From Paracidovorax avenae ATCC 19860 (GTDB lineage: Bacteria > Pseudomonadota > Gammaproteobacteria > Burkholderiales > Burkholderiaceae_C): 64,000 nucleotides of DNA. The stretch is taken from contig NC_015138.1 of NCBI RefSeq assembly GCF_000176855.2, positions 3,534,001 to 3,598,000 on the forward strand. Direction: 5' to 3'. Of the stretch, positions 30,441-42,703 are shown one piece after another; positions within the stretch are counted from its first letter, which is position 1, and the number at the start of each line of letters is the position of its first letter. Below the pieces are notes generated by a model. That model had not been told where the DNA came from. It searched no databases and saw nothing but the letters and a program-made list of their open reading frames with translations. Position numbers and translations under genes: made by a program.

Positions 30441-30612
30441 CGGCGATCCCGGCGCGGCCGCCAAAGCGGCCCCGTCCTACAGGCCCCGTCGCCGCTGCCG
30501 CGCGAGCTCGACCGGCCGCCGCATGCGCCAATGGCTTGCAGCCGACACGGTCGTGCGGAAGCCGGCTTTCTTGTTGCGTTCCTTCTTCCCCGACCTTCTC
30601 CAGGATCCCACC

Positions 30613-32565
30613 GTGCCGTCCAACGACTCCTCCCTGCTGACCGCCCACGACGCCTACCTGCTGCGCGAGGGCACGCATGCCCGCCTCTACCAGTCGCTGG
30701 GCTGCCACCTGCGCCGCACGGCCGGCGTGCCTGCGCAGGAGGCGCGCGGCGCGGACTTCGCGGTCTGGGCCCCGAATGCGGCGTCGGTCTCGGTGATCGG
30801 GGACTGGAACGGCTGGAACCCGGAGGCCGACCCGCTGGCGCCGCGCGGCGACGACAGCGGCGTGTGGGAGGGCTTCGCGCCCCACGCGGCCCACGGGCAG
30901 GCCTACAAGTTCCGCATCGTGTCGCGCAACGGCGGCCGGGTGCTGGAAAAGGCGGATCCGCTGGCCATCTGCTCCGAGCTGCCGCCGCGCACCGCATCGC
31001 GCATCTGGGACCTCGACTACACCTGGAACGACGGCGAGTGGATGGCCTCGCGCGGCCCGCGCAATGCGCTGGGTGCCCCGATGTCGATCTACGAGGTGCA
31101 TGCGGGCTCCTGGCGCCGCAAGGATGGCCAGTTCATGGGCTACCGCGAACTGGCCCATGCGCTGGGCGAGTACGTTCAGTCGATGGGCTTCACCCACGTG
31201 GAGCTGATGCCCATCACCGAGCATCCGTTCTATGGCTCCTGGGGCTACCAGACCACCGGGTATTTCGCGCCCACGTCGCGCTACGGCACGCCGCAGGATT
31301 TCATGTACTTCGTGGACCACCTGCACCAGCGCGGCATCGGCGTGCTGCTGGACTGGGTGCCCTCGCACTTCCCGATGGACGGGCATGGTCTGGCGGAGTT
31401 CGACGGCACGCACCTGTACGAGCACGCCGACCCACGGCAGGGTTTCCATCCGGAGTGGAATTCGGCCATCTTCAACTACGGCCGCAACGAGGTGCGCAGC
31501 TTCCTCGTCTCCTCGGGCCTGTTCTGGCTCGACAAGTACCACCTGGACGGCCTGCGCGTGGACGCGGTGGCGTCCATGCTGTACCTGGACTACGCGCGCA
31601 AGCAGGGCGAATGGGTGCCCAACCGCCACGGCGGGCGCGAGAACCTGGAGGCGATCGAGTTCATGCGGCTGCTCAACCGCTCGCTCTACCGCGACCACCC
31701 GGACACAGTGAGCATCGCCGAGGAATCCACCGCCTGGCCCATGGTCTCGCGCCCCGTGGAAATGAACGGACTGGGCTTCGGCATGAAGTGGAACATGGGC
31801 TGGATGCACGACACGCTGTCGTACTTCAAGGAAGACCCGGTCCACCGCCGCTACCACCACCACAAGCTGACGTTCTCGCTGGTCTACGCCTTCAACGAGA
31901 ACTTCGTGCTGCCGCTCTCGCACGACGAGGTGGTCTATGGCAAGGGATCGCTCGTCAACAAGATGCCGGGCGACGAATGGCATCAGTTCGCCAACCTGCG
32001 CGCGCTGTTCGGCCTGATGTGGGCCCACCCCGGCAAGAAGCTGCTCTTCATGGGCGGCGAATTCGGCCAGCGCCGCGAATGGACGCACGAGGGCGAACTC
32101 GAGTGGTGGGTCTGCGACGGCCCGCTGCACGGCGGCCTGCAGCGCATGGTGCGCGAGCTCAACCGCGTGCTGCGCAGCGAGCCGGCCCTGCACGACATCG
32201 ATTTCTCCCCCGAGGGCTTCCAGTGGGTGGAGGCCGACGACGCCGGCCGCAGCGTGATCGCCTTCCTGCGCAAGCCCGGCGCCGAGGCCCAGCGCCAGGG
32301 TGCCACGCCGGTGCTGGTGGTCTGCAACATGACGCCGGTGCCGCGCGAGAACTACCTCGTGGGGGTGCCTTCCGCCGGCTACTGGCGGGAACTGTTCAAC
32401 AGCGATGCCCGCGAATTCGGCGGCGCCGGCTGGGGCAACCTGGGCGGCGTGGAAGCCGCGCCCGTGCGCTCGCACCACTGGGCGCAGTCGCTATGCCTCA
32501 CGCTGCCGCCGCTGTCCACCCTCATCCTCCGACAGGAGCCTGCACGCCATGCCTTCCCCGCCTGA
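30613..32565 (+). CDS. glgB: 1,4-alpha-glucan branching enzyme GlgB
   Basis: This 650-residue GH13 enzyme cuts alpha-1,4 chains and rejoins them as alpha-1,6 branches. An N-terminal CBM48 module (residues about 45-140, FAVWAPNAASVSVIGDWNGW) precedes the catalytic barrel. The active-site triad is complete: Asp317 (GLRVDAVASMLY), Glu370 (IAEEST) and Asp438 (LSHDEVV), with the same Asp-Glu and Glu-Asp spacing as E. coli GlgB. I place the start at the GTG at 30613, which has AGGA 7 bases upstream and gives the usual LTAHDAYLLREGTH beginning; an ATG 30 codons earlier lacks a ribosome site. The 3' end overlaps glgE by 17 bp. Confidence 0.93.
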   Translation: MPSNDSSLLTAHDAYLLREGTHARLYQSLGCHLRRTAGVPAQEARGADFAVWAPNAASVSVIGDWNGWNPEADPLAPRGDDSGVWEGFAPHAAHGQAYKFRIVSRNGGRVLEKADPLAICSELPPRTASRIWDLDYTWNDGEWMASRGPRNALGAPMSIYEVHAGSWRRKDGQFMGYRELAHALGEYVQSMGFTHVELMPITEHPFYGSWGYQTTGYFAPTSRYGTPQDFMYFVDHLHQRGIGVLLDWVPSHFPMDGHGLAEFDGTHLYEHADPRQGFHPEWNSAIFNYGRNEVRSFLVSSGLFWLDKYHLDGLRVDAVASMLYLDYARKQGEWVPNRHGGRENLEAIEFMRLLNRSLYRDHPDTVSIAEESTAWPMVSRPVEMNGLGFGMKWNMGWMHDTLSYFKEDPVHRRYHHHKLTFSLVYAFNENFVLPLSHDEVVYGKGSLVNKMPGDEWHQFANLRALFGLMWAHPGKKLLFMGGEFGQRREWTHEGELEWWVCDGPLHGGLQRMVRELNRVLRSEPALHDIDFSPEGFQWVEADDAGRSVIAFLRKPGAEAQRQGATPVLVVCNMTPVPRENYLVGVPSAGYWRELFNSDAREFGGAGWGNLGGVEAAPVRSHHWAQSLCLTLPPLSTLILRQEPARHAFPA

Positions 32566-34720
32566 CTCCGCGCCCTCCTCCCCCAACGCCCGGCCCGCGC
32601 CGTCCGCCGCGCCCGCCGGCCCCGGCCGCCGCCTGCCCCCCCCGGCCGCCACCGCGCAGGCCGTGCCGCGCGCTGCGCCCCCGCTGCCGGAGGACGGACG
32701 CGCGCGCGCGGTGATCGACGCGGTGCTGCCGGTGGTGGACGGCGGCCGCTTCGCGGTGAAGCGCGTGGCGGGCGAGGCGGTGCGCATCACCGCCCACTGC
32801 TTCACCGACGGGCACGACGTGCCCCGGGCGATGCTGCGGTGGTGGAAGGAGGAAGGCCCCGGTGCCCCGACCGCGCCGGCCGAGCTGCCCATGCACCCCG
32901 AGGTGAACGACGAGTGGTGGGCCGAATTCACGCCGCCCGACCCCGGGCTCTACCGCTACACGGTGGTCGCCTGGGTGGACGCCTTCGAATCCTGGCGGCA
33001 CGACATGCAGCGCCGCGTGGACCCGGCGGACATCCGCGTCGCGGCGCGCGTGGGCGCCGCCGACGCCCGGGCCGCCGCCATGCGGGCCGCGGCGCACCCT
33101 GCCCCGGCCGACGCCCGGCAGCTCGAAGAATGGGCGGAGGCGCTGGAACGCGGCGCCCGCGAGGACATCGGCGATGCGGCTCCGCTCAAGGCCCTGGCGC
33201 TGCAGGAAGCCGCCGCCGAGGCGATGCGCCGCCACCCCGACCGCAGCCTGGAAACCCGCCATCCGGTCGCGCTGCCACTGCGCGTGGACCGCGAGCGCGC
33301 GCGCTTCAGCACCTGGTACGAACTCTTTCCGCGCTCCACCGCGGCCGTACCGGGCATGCACGGCACCTTCCGCGATGTGGAGGGCCGGCTGGCCGACATC
33401 GCCGCCATGGGCTTCGACGTGCTGTACTTCCCGCCCATCCATCCCATCGGCCGGGTGCAGCGCAAGGGCCGCAACAACACGCTCACGGCCGCGCCCGGGG
33501 ACGTGGGCAGCCCCTGGGCGATCGGCGCCGACGAGGGCGGGCACAAGTCCATCCACCCGGAACTGGGCACGCCGGAGGACTTCCGCCGCCTCGTGGCGCG
33601 GGCCCGGGAACACGGCATCGAGCTCGCGCTGGACATCGCCTTCCAGTGCGCACCGGACCACCCCTACGTGCGCGAGCACCCGGACTGGTTCCGCTGGCGC
33701 CCCGACGGCACCGTGCAATACGCCGAGAACCCGCCCAAGAAGTACCAGGACATCTATCCCTTCCACTTCGAGTGCGAGGACTGGCAGGGCCTCTGGCAGG
33801 AACTGCGCAGCGTATTCGCGCACTGGATCGGCGAGGGCGTGCGCATCTTCCGCGTGGACAATCCGCACACCAAGGCTTTCGGTTTCTGGGAATGGGTGAT
33901 CGGCGACATCCAGCGCGAGCATCCCGACGTGCTCTTCCTGGCAGAGGCCTTCACGCGCCCCAAGGTGATGCATGGCCTGGCCAAGCGGGGCTATACCCAG
34001 TCCTATACCTACTTCACCTGGCGCAACACGCGCCAGGAACTGCAGGACTATTTCACCGAGCTCAACACCGCGCCCGGGCGGGATTACTTCCGCCCCAACG
34101 TGTGGCCCAACACGCCCGACATCCTGCACGCCCAGTTGCAGGGTGGCGAGCCCGCGATGTTCGCGCTGCGGCTGGTGCTGGCCGCCACGCTCTCGGCCAA
34201 CTACGGCATCTACGGGCCGGCCTACGAGCTGCTGGAGCACCTGCCGCGCGAGCCCGGCAGCGAGGAGTACCGCGACTCCGAGAAATACCAGCTGCGGCAC
34301 TGGGACCTGGAGCGGCCCGGCAACCTGCGGCCCCTCATCGCCCGCGTGAACCACATCCGCCGCGCCCACCCTGCCCTGCAGGCCGACCACAGCCTGCGCT
34401 TCCTGCCGGTGGACAACGACATGCTGCTGGCCTACCTCAAGCGGTCGCCGGAAGGACGCGACGTGATCGTGACGGTGGTCAACCTCGATCCGCACCACGC
34501 CCAGTCGGGCTGGATGCGGCTGTCCCCGGCCGACATCGCCATCGCGGCGGGCGACCCGCCCGCGGCCGACTGGCAGATGCACGACCTGCTGAGCCAGCAG
34601 CGCTTCCTCTGGCAGGGCGACACCCACTACGTGCTGCTGGATCCGCAGCGCGCGCCTGCCCACATCTTCGCCGTGCGGCGCCGCGTCGCGGGCGCCGGAG
34701 ACATCGACCCTTTCCAGTGA
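32549..34720 (+). CDS. glgE: Maltosyltransferase GlgE (maltose-1-phosphate dependent)
   Basis: This 723-residue GH13 subfamily 3 enzyme moves maltosyl units from maltose-1-phosphate onto the end of alpha-1,4-glucan. The nucleophile Asp437 (RIFRVDNPHTKAF) and acid/base Glu466 (LFLAEAFTRP) are 29 residues apart, as in Streptomyces GlgE. The N-terminal stretch is Pro/Ala-rich, then comes a beta-sandwich domain. The donor-site motif YFPPIHPIGR and the stretch ANYGIYGPAYEL are characteristic. The ATG at 32549 has GACAGGAG upstream and lies inside the last codons of glgB; treS follows after 4 bp. The gene order glgB-glgE-treS is that of the GlgE pathway, with no ADP-glucose route genes here. Confidence 0.95.
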   Translation: MPSPPDSAPSSPNARPAPSAAPAGPGRRLPPPAATAQAVPRAAPPLPEDGRARAVIDAVLPVVDGGRFAVKRVAGEAVRITAHCFTDGHDVPRAMLRWWKEEGPGAPTAPAELPMHPEVNDEWWAEFTPPDPGLYRYTVVAWVDAFESWRHDMQRRVDPADIRVAARVGAADARAAAMRAAAHPAPADARQLEEWAEALERGAREDIGDAAPLKALALQEAAAEAMRRHPDRSLETRHPVALPLRVDRERARFSTWYELFPRSTAAVPGMHGTFRDVEGRLADIAAMGFDVLYFPPIHPIGRVQRKGRNNTLTAAPGDVGSPWAIGADEGGHKSIHPELGTPEDFRRLVARAREHGIELALDIAFQCAPDHPYVREHPDWFRWRPDGTVQYAENPPKKYQDIYPFHFECEDWQGLWQELRSVFAHWIGEGVRIFRVDNPHTKAFGFWEWVIGDIQREHPDVLFLAEAFTRPKVMHGLAKRGYTQSYTYFTWRNTRQELQDYFTELNTAPGRDYFRPNVWPNTPDILHAQLQGGEPAMFALRLVLAATLSANYGIYGPAYELLEHLPREPGSEEYRDSEKYQLRHWDLERPGNLRPLIARVNHIRRAHPALQADHSLRFLPVDNDMLLAYLKRSPEGRDVIVTVVNLDPHHAQSGWMRLSPADIAIAAGDPPAADWQMHDLLSQQRFLWQGDTHYVLLDPQRAPAHIFAVRRRVAGAGDIDPFQ

Positions 34721-34724
34721 TGCC

Positions 34725-38153
<3,429 letters not shown>

Positions 38154-38202
38154 CGGCGCCGCTGCTTTCCCCGCCACCGACCGATCCCCAAGGCTTCTTC
38201 CC

Positions 38203-38922
38203 ATGGACAACCTATCCATCCACCTGGAACCGGCCCGCGCCTTCCTCTTCCAGTTGGGCGCCTACCTGCCGCGCCTGCTCTTCGCCCTGCTCATCCTCGC
38301 GGCCGGCTGGCTCGTGGCGAAGGCCGTGCGCTTCGCGGTCACGCGCGGGCTGCGGGCCATCAACTTCCACGTGCTCACCGAACGCGCGGGCCTGGACGAG
38401 TTCCTGCGGCAGGCCGGCTCGCGCCGCGACGCCACGGCCGTCTTCGGCCTGCTGGCGTACGGCCTGGTGCTGCTCGCGGCCCTGCTGGTCGCCTTCAACA
38501 GCCTGGGCCTGAGCTATGTCACCGCCCTGCTCAGCCGCGTGCTGTGGTTCATACCGAACCTTTTCGTCGCGCTGTTGATCCTGGTACTGGGCACGTATTT
38601 CGGCCGCGTGGTCGGCGAACTCGTCTCCGCCTACCTGCGCCGCGCCGGCATGGCCGACACGGTGCTGCCGGGCAAGGCGGCGCAGTACGCCATCGTGGTG
38701 TTCTCGGTGCTGATCGCGCTGGACCAGCTCGGCATCGGCGGCGACATCGTGCGCCAGAGCTTCCTCATCCTGCTCGCGGGCGTGGTCTTCGCGCTGGCCC
38801 TGGCCTTCGGCCTCGGGGGGCGGGACCGGGCCGCCGAGTACATCGAGCAGTGGTGGCCGCGCCGGAGGCGCGAACCGCCCGGGGGCGCGGACCGGCTGCC
38901 CCCGCGCGACCCGCGACCCTGA
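38203..38922 (+). CDS. MscS-related membrane protein with TM-helix repeats
   Basis: This 239-residue protein has five or six hydrophobic helices, including two related units (LLFALLILAAGWLVAKAV and NLFVALLILVLGTYFGRVV) typical of the conserved TM-helix repeat family related to mechanosensitive channels. The soluble MscS beta domain is absent; the sequence ends in a basic, Pro-rich tail. AAGG upstream of the ATG at 38203 is a modest ribosome site. It lies 49 bp after treS and before an intrinsic terminator, so it may be the last gene of the glucan operon. A role in osmotic release is suggested by family and neighbours but not shown. Confidence 0.78.
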   Translation: MDNLSIHLEPARAFLFQLGAYLPRLLFALLILAAGWLVAKAVRFAVTRGLRAINFHVLTERAGLDEFLRQAGSRRDATAVFGLLAYGLVLLAALLVAFNSLGLSYVTALLSRVLWFIPNLFVALLILVLGTYFGRVVGELVSAYLRRAGMADTVLPGKAAQYAIVVFSVLIALDQLGIGGDIVRQSFLILLAGVVFALALAFGLGGRDRAAEYIEQWWPRRRREPPGGADRLPPRDPRP

Positions 38923-38939
38923 ACGCGCTCCTGAACCTC

Positions 38940-38961
38940 GCCGGCCCCAGGCCGGCTTTTT
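38940..38961 (+). terminator. Rho-independent terminator after the glucan operon
   Basis: A perfect 7-bp stem GCCGGCC / GGCCGGC with a CCA loop is followed at once by five T. It lies 17 bp after the stop of the MscS-related gene and probably ends the glgB-glgE-treS transcript. The remaining 259 bp to the next gene should hold the TRAP operon promoter. TTTAAT at 39137-39142 is a possible -10, without a clear -35. Confidence 0.85.
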
Positions 38962-39220
38962 CATGCCCGTCGACACTCGGGCCAACCCGCCGAACCGCTG
39001 ATCCTGCCGCAGGGCGGAATTCGCCGGTACCCGCAGGCCACATCCATGTGCCGCAGCCTGCTGCGCACGTTCACGCACGGGAAAACCCCAGCCCCCCGCG
39101 TCAGCCTTTTCTCAGCCCAGGCGCCGTACGATCCGCTTTAATCCCGGGCGGGCGCGGCGCCGTGGTTTCTTCCTGCCGCGCGCATCCATCGAACAACGTG
39201 AACGACAGGAGACAGCAAGC

Positions 39221-39760
39221 GTGACAGGACTCCTCCAACTGGCCAGGGGCATGGACTGGGTTTCCACCAAGCTCAGCAAGGTCGCGGGCTGGGCCGTGCT
39301 GGCCGCCGCCCTGATTTCCGCGGGCAACGCCCTCGTGCGCTACGGGCTCGACATGAGCTCCAATGCGTGGCTCGAGATCCAGTGGTACCTCTTCGGCACC
39401 ACCGTGATGCTCGGCGCACCCGTGGTGCTCAAGCTCAACGAACACGTGCGCGTGGACATCATCTACGGCAAGCTGCGCGGCCGCGGGCCGGTCTTCGTCG
39501 ACCTGTTCGGCCTCATCTTCTTCCTGATGCCCGTGATGGGCCTGCTCACCTGGCTCACCTGGCCATTCTTCTGGAACATGTACGTCACCAAGGAGATGTC
39601 CGGCAACATCGGCGGCCTGATCCGCTGGCCCGCCGCGCTGCTGCTGCCCGTGGGCTTCGGCGCGGTCTTCCTGCAGGGCCTGGCCGAGATCGTCAAGCGC
39701 GTGGCCTACCTGACGGGTCACCTGCAGATCAGCACGCATTACGAGAAGCCGGTGCAGTAA
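39221..39760 (+). CDS. dctQ: TRAP transporter small membrane subunit (DctQ)
   Basis: This 179-residue protein has four hydrophobic helices and the DctQ-family stretch NAWLEIQWYLFGTTVMLG followed by NEHVRVDIIYGKL. It partners with the large subunit in sodium-driven uptake of a carboxylate captured by the periplasmic receptor. Translation starts at a GTG (39221) with AGGAGA 7-12 bases upstream; no ATG gives a full first helix. It is followed after 54 bp by dctM. The wording is closest to the FcbT2/TakQ type of TRAP systems (keto-acids, aromatic acids or similar). Confidence 0.9.
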   Translation: MTGLLQLARGMDWVSTKLSKVAGWAVLAAALISAGNALVRYGLDMSSNAWLEIQWYLFGTTVMLGAPVVLKLNEHVRVDIIYGKLRGRGPVFVDLFGLIFFLMPVMGLLTWLTWPFFWNMYVTKEMSGNIGGLIRWPAALLLPVGFGAVFLQGLAEIVKRVAYLTGHLQISTHYEKPVQ

Positions 39761-39814
39761 ACGCATCGACAAAAAAGCGCCGACCGACCCGACTTCTCCA
39801 GGAAGACTCTCCCC

Positions 39815-41404
39815 ATGCACATGGAAAACTTCGCCCCGATCATGTTCGCGGGGCTGATCGTGATCATGCTGATCGGCTTTCCGGTCGCGTTCTCGCTCGC
39901 GGCCCTGGGCCTGTTCAGCGGCTTCTTCGCCATCGAGATGGGCTGGTTCCCGGCCAACTTCATGGCCAACCTGCCGATCAACATGTTCGGCATCCTGTCG
40001 AACGACCTGCTGCTGGCCATCCCGTTCTTCACGCTGATGGGCGCGGTGCTCGAGAAATGCGGCCTCGCCGAGGACATGCTCGACTCCATGGGCCAGCTCT
40101 TCGGCCCGGTGCGCGGCGGCCTGGGCTACTCGGTCATCATCGTGGGCTTCATCCTGGGTGCCATCACCGGCACCGTGGCCGGCCAGGTGATCGCCATGGC
40201 CATGATCTCGCTGCCCGTGATGATGCGCTACGGCTACAACATGCGCTATTCCACCGGCGTGCTGGCCGCCTCGGGCACCATCACGCAGCTGGTGCCGCCC
40301 TCGCTGGTGCTGATCGTCATGGCCGACCAGCTCGGCCGCTCGGTGGGCGACATGTACAAGGGCGCCTGGGGCCCGGCCATCCTGCAGGTGCTGATCTTCG
40401 CGATCTACACCTTCATCCTGGGCCGTATCCGCCCCGAGTACGTGCCCGGCCTGCCCCGCACCGCGCGCACGCTGCACGGCTGGGCCCTGTGGGGCAAGTG
40501 CCTGCGCGGCATCATCCCCTCGGCCATCCTGATCTTCGCGGTGCTCGGCTCCATGGGGGGTTTGCCGTTCATGGACCATGCCATCGCCACGCCCACCGAG
40601 GCGGGCGCCATGGGCGCCGTGGGCTCGCTGATCCTTGCGGCCATCCACAAGCGCCTGACGTGGCAGCTCATCAAGGAAGCCATGGACGGCACCATGCGCC
40701 TCACGGCCATGGTGGTGTTCATCCTGATCGGCTCGCGCGTGTTCTCGCTGGTGTTCCAGGGCGTCGATGGCGCCATCTGGATCGAGCACATGCTCACCGA
40801 CCTGCCGGGCGGCCAGATCGGCTTCCTGATCGTCGTGAACATCTTCATCTTCTTCCTGGCGTTCTTCCTCGACTTCTTCGAGATCGCCTTCATCATCCTG
40901 CCGCTGCTGGGCCCTGTGGCGCACAAGCTGGGCATCGACCTCGTGTGGTTCGGCGTGCTGCTGTGCGTGAACATGCAGACCAGCTTCATGCACCCGCCCT
41001 TCGGCTTCGCCCTCTTCTACCTGCGCGGCATCGCCGACACGCTCTTCAAGGAAAAGCGCATCGACCGCCCGGTGAAATCGAGCGACATCTACATGGGCTC
41101 CATTCCCTGGGTGGTGATGCAACTGATCCTCGTGGGCATCGTGATCTTCTTCCCGCAGACCGTGACCATCTTCCTCGACAAGGAAAAGGTGGTCGATCTG
41201 GACAAGGTGCAGCTCGACATGCCCGCGGACAGCTCGGCGGAACCGTCCATCAACATGGACGACCCCTTCGGCACGGGCAACAAACCCGCTGACGGTGCCT
41301 CTGCGGCCCCGGGCGCGGAGCCCGCCATGCCGGTGCCGGAACCGATGCCCGAGCCGGCGACGCCGGAACCCGCGCCGGAAGGCGCAGCCAGCACCCCGCA
41401 ATGA
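39815..41404 (+). CDS. dctM: TRAP transporter large membrane subunit (DctM)
   Basis: This 529-residue permease has about twelve helices. Conserved motifs include NDLLLAIPFFTLMGAVLEKCG, TGTVAGQVIAMAMISLPVM, VPPSLVLIVMADQLG and HPPFGFALFYLRGIADTLF. The last 65 residues are an unusual Pro/Glu/Ala-rich cytoplasmic tail (MPVPEPMPEPATPEP) not needed by the family. It uses the sodium gradient to import the ligand handed over by DctP. It lies between dctQ and a small membrane protein gene that it overlaps by an ATGA junction. Confidence 0.92.
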   Translation: MHMENFAPIMFAGLIVIMLIGFPVAFSLAALGLFSGFFAIEMGWFPANFMANLPINMFGILSNDLLLAIPFFTLMGAVLEKCGLAEDMLDSMGQLFGPVRGGLGYSVIIVGFILGAITGTVAGQVIAMAMISLPVMMRYGYNMRYSTGVLAASGTITQLVPPSLVLIVMADQLGRSVGDMYKGAWGPAILQVLIFAIYTFILGRIRPEYVPGLPRTARTLHGWALWGKCLRGIIPSAILIFAVLGSMGGLPFMDHAIATPTEAGAMGAVGSLILAAIHKRLTWQLIKEAMDGTMRLTAMVVFILIGSRVFSLVFQGVDGAIWIEHMLTDLPGGQIGFLIVVNIFIFFLAFFLDFFEIAFIILPLLGPVAHKLGIDLVWFGVLLCVNMQTSFMHPPFGFALFYLRGIADTLFKEKRIDRPVKSSDIYMGSIPWVVMQLILVGIVIFFPQTVTIFLDKEKVVDLDKVQLDMPADSSAEPSINMDDPFGTGNKPADGASAAPGAEPAMPVPEPMPEPATPEPAPEGAASTPQ

Positions 41405-41895
41405 CGGACCATGGACTGCCCCCGCCCGGCAACGGCGGGGCCGCCATCGACATCGAAAGCGCCGCCTTCCCGCCCCTGGTGCGGCTGCTCGCCGTGGCCA
41501 TCGTGGGCGGGCTGGCGGCCTTCGCGCTCTGGTCCATCCCCGCGCTGCGCAGCGCGCAATGGACCTTTCCGGCCCTGGCGACCTTCGGCCTCGCGGCCGT
41601 GCTGATCGGCTGGATGGGCTGGTGGATGGTGTTCAGCCGCACGCGCTTTTCCAGCGAAGACGGCGGCGTGATCGTGCAGACCTGGCTCTGGGACAAGCGG
41701 GTGCGGGCGGCCGACGTGGCGAGCTTCAAGATCGTGCACTGGCCATGGTTCCGTGCCGTGATCGCGCCGCGCATCCTGCTGCGCCGCAAGGGCGGAGGGA
41801 TCACGTGGGTGCATGCGGCGGATGCGGGGGTGCTGGTGGCGTTCGGGGAGAGTGTGGTGAGGGTGGGGGCTGGGGCTGTACCCCAATCACGCTGA
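41401..41895 (+). CDS. Hypothetical membrane protein coupled to dctM
   Basis: This 164-residue protein has two hydrophobic helices (VRLLAVAIVGGLAAFALW and LATFGLAAVLIGWMGWWMVF), then a compact C-terminal domain of the bacterial PH-like kind (RFSSEDGGVIVQTWLWDKRV). The ATG overlaps the dctM stop by four bases, so it is translated with the TRAP genes and may be an accessory factor. The last 35 codons switch from C-ending to G- and T-ending codons (GGG, GTG, GCG, GAT, AGT), just before the 700-bp palindromic element that begins 21 bp after the stop. The function is unknown. Confidence 0.7.
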   Translation: MTDHGLPPPGNGGAAIDIESAAFPPLVRLLAVAIVGGLAAFALWSIPALRSAQWTFPALATFGLAAVLIGWMGWWMVFSRTRFSSEDGGVIVQTWLWDKRVRAADVASFKIVHWPWFRAVIAPRILLRRKGGGITWVHAADAGVLVAFGESVVRVGAGAVPQSR

Positions 41896-41915
41896 CGGAT
41901 GTGGTGACTTCCGGA

Positions 41916-42615
41916 GCCGGGATTTCGCCCCGGCGGGCGAGTCACTTTCTTTCGCTTCGCCGAAAGAAAGTAACCAAAGAAAGGGCGACCCTGCTGGATG
42001 CGACCCCGTTTGCCCGCAGGGCGAACGGGGCAACCTGGGGTGCTCGGGGGTGGGGTGTGCCGTGGAACTCGCTTCGCGCTGCGCGCTACGCTCGGACAAC
42101 CACGGCAAGTCAGTTCACGAAGCGGACGTGTCCTGCGGCACGCCCGCCACCCCACCCCCTGCGCGCCCCAAGCGCATCCAGAAGGGGTGATCCGGGCCTT
42201 CGCGTTGCTCGGCCCCAAAGCCTTCGCTGCGCTCGGCAAAAAACCCAACGCTCCGCTCCAAGGAAAACGGTGCGCGGTGCGTAGCACTCGCGCACCCCAG
42301 GCCGAGCGAAGCAATGGCCCGTGTGCTGCCCCCCGCCCTCGTGGCTGCGCCGAGGAGCGCAGGGCGCGGGGCGGGCAGGCGTGCCGCAGGACACGCCTGC
42401 TTCGTGATCTGGCTCGCCGTGGTTGTCCGAGCGCAGCGCGCAGCGCGAAGCGAGTTCCACGGCGCCGCCCCGCGACCGAGCACCACAGGCTGCCCCCTTC
42501 GCCCAACAGGGCGAAGGGGGACGCAGACACCAGGGCTCGCCTTTTCTTTGCCTACTTTCTTTTGGCGAAGCAAAAGAAAGTAGGTGCGCCGCCGGGCGCA
42601 CATCCCGGCCCCGGG
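41916..42615. repeat. 700-bp palindromic element, copy 1
   Basis: This non-coding stretch fills almost the whole gap between the stop at 41895 and the dctP stop at 42704. Left and right halves are imperfect inverted copies of each other, with arms of about 300 bp around an apex at about 42215-42299. Each arm is itself made of hairpins: 41944-41971 (11-bp stem ACTTTCTTTCG, loop CTTCGC), 42493-42520 (12-bp stem CCCCCTTCGCCC, loop AACA) and 42552-42583 (12-bp stem CTACTTTCTTTT). The apex hairpin at 42269-42296 has stems GGTGCGCG and GTGC with loop GTA. The second copy at 61965-62662 is alignable over its full length. Open frames crossing it are by-products of high GC. Confidence 0.9.
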
Positions 42616-42703
42616 AAAAAACCACCCCCAAAAAAAGAAAAAAGGCGACCCCAAGGCCGCCCCAAAGAAACACGCAGCTTCTTCTTGTACCCAGCCAACC
42701 CGC

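Noticed and set aside
41250..42530. Long open frames crossing palindromic copy 1 (and 61990-63999 across copy 2)
   Set aside because: They run through inverted-repeat DNA on several frames at once, differ between the two copies and have no ribosome sites or domains; treated as by-products of high GC.
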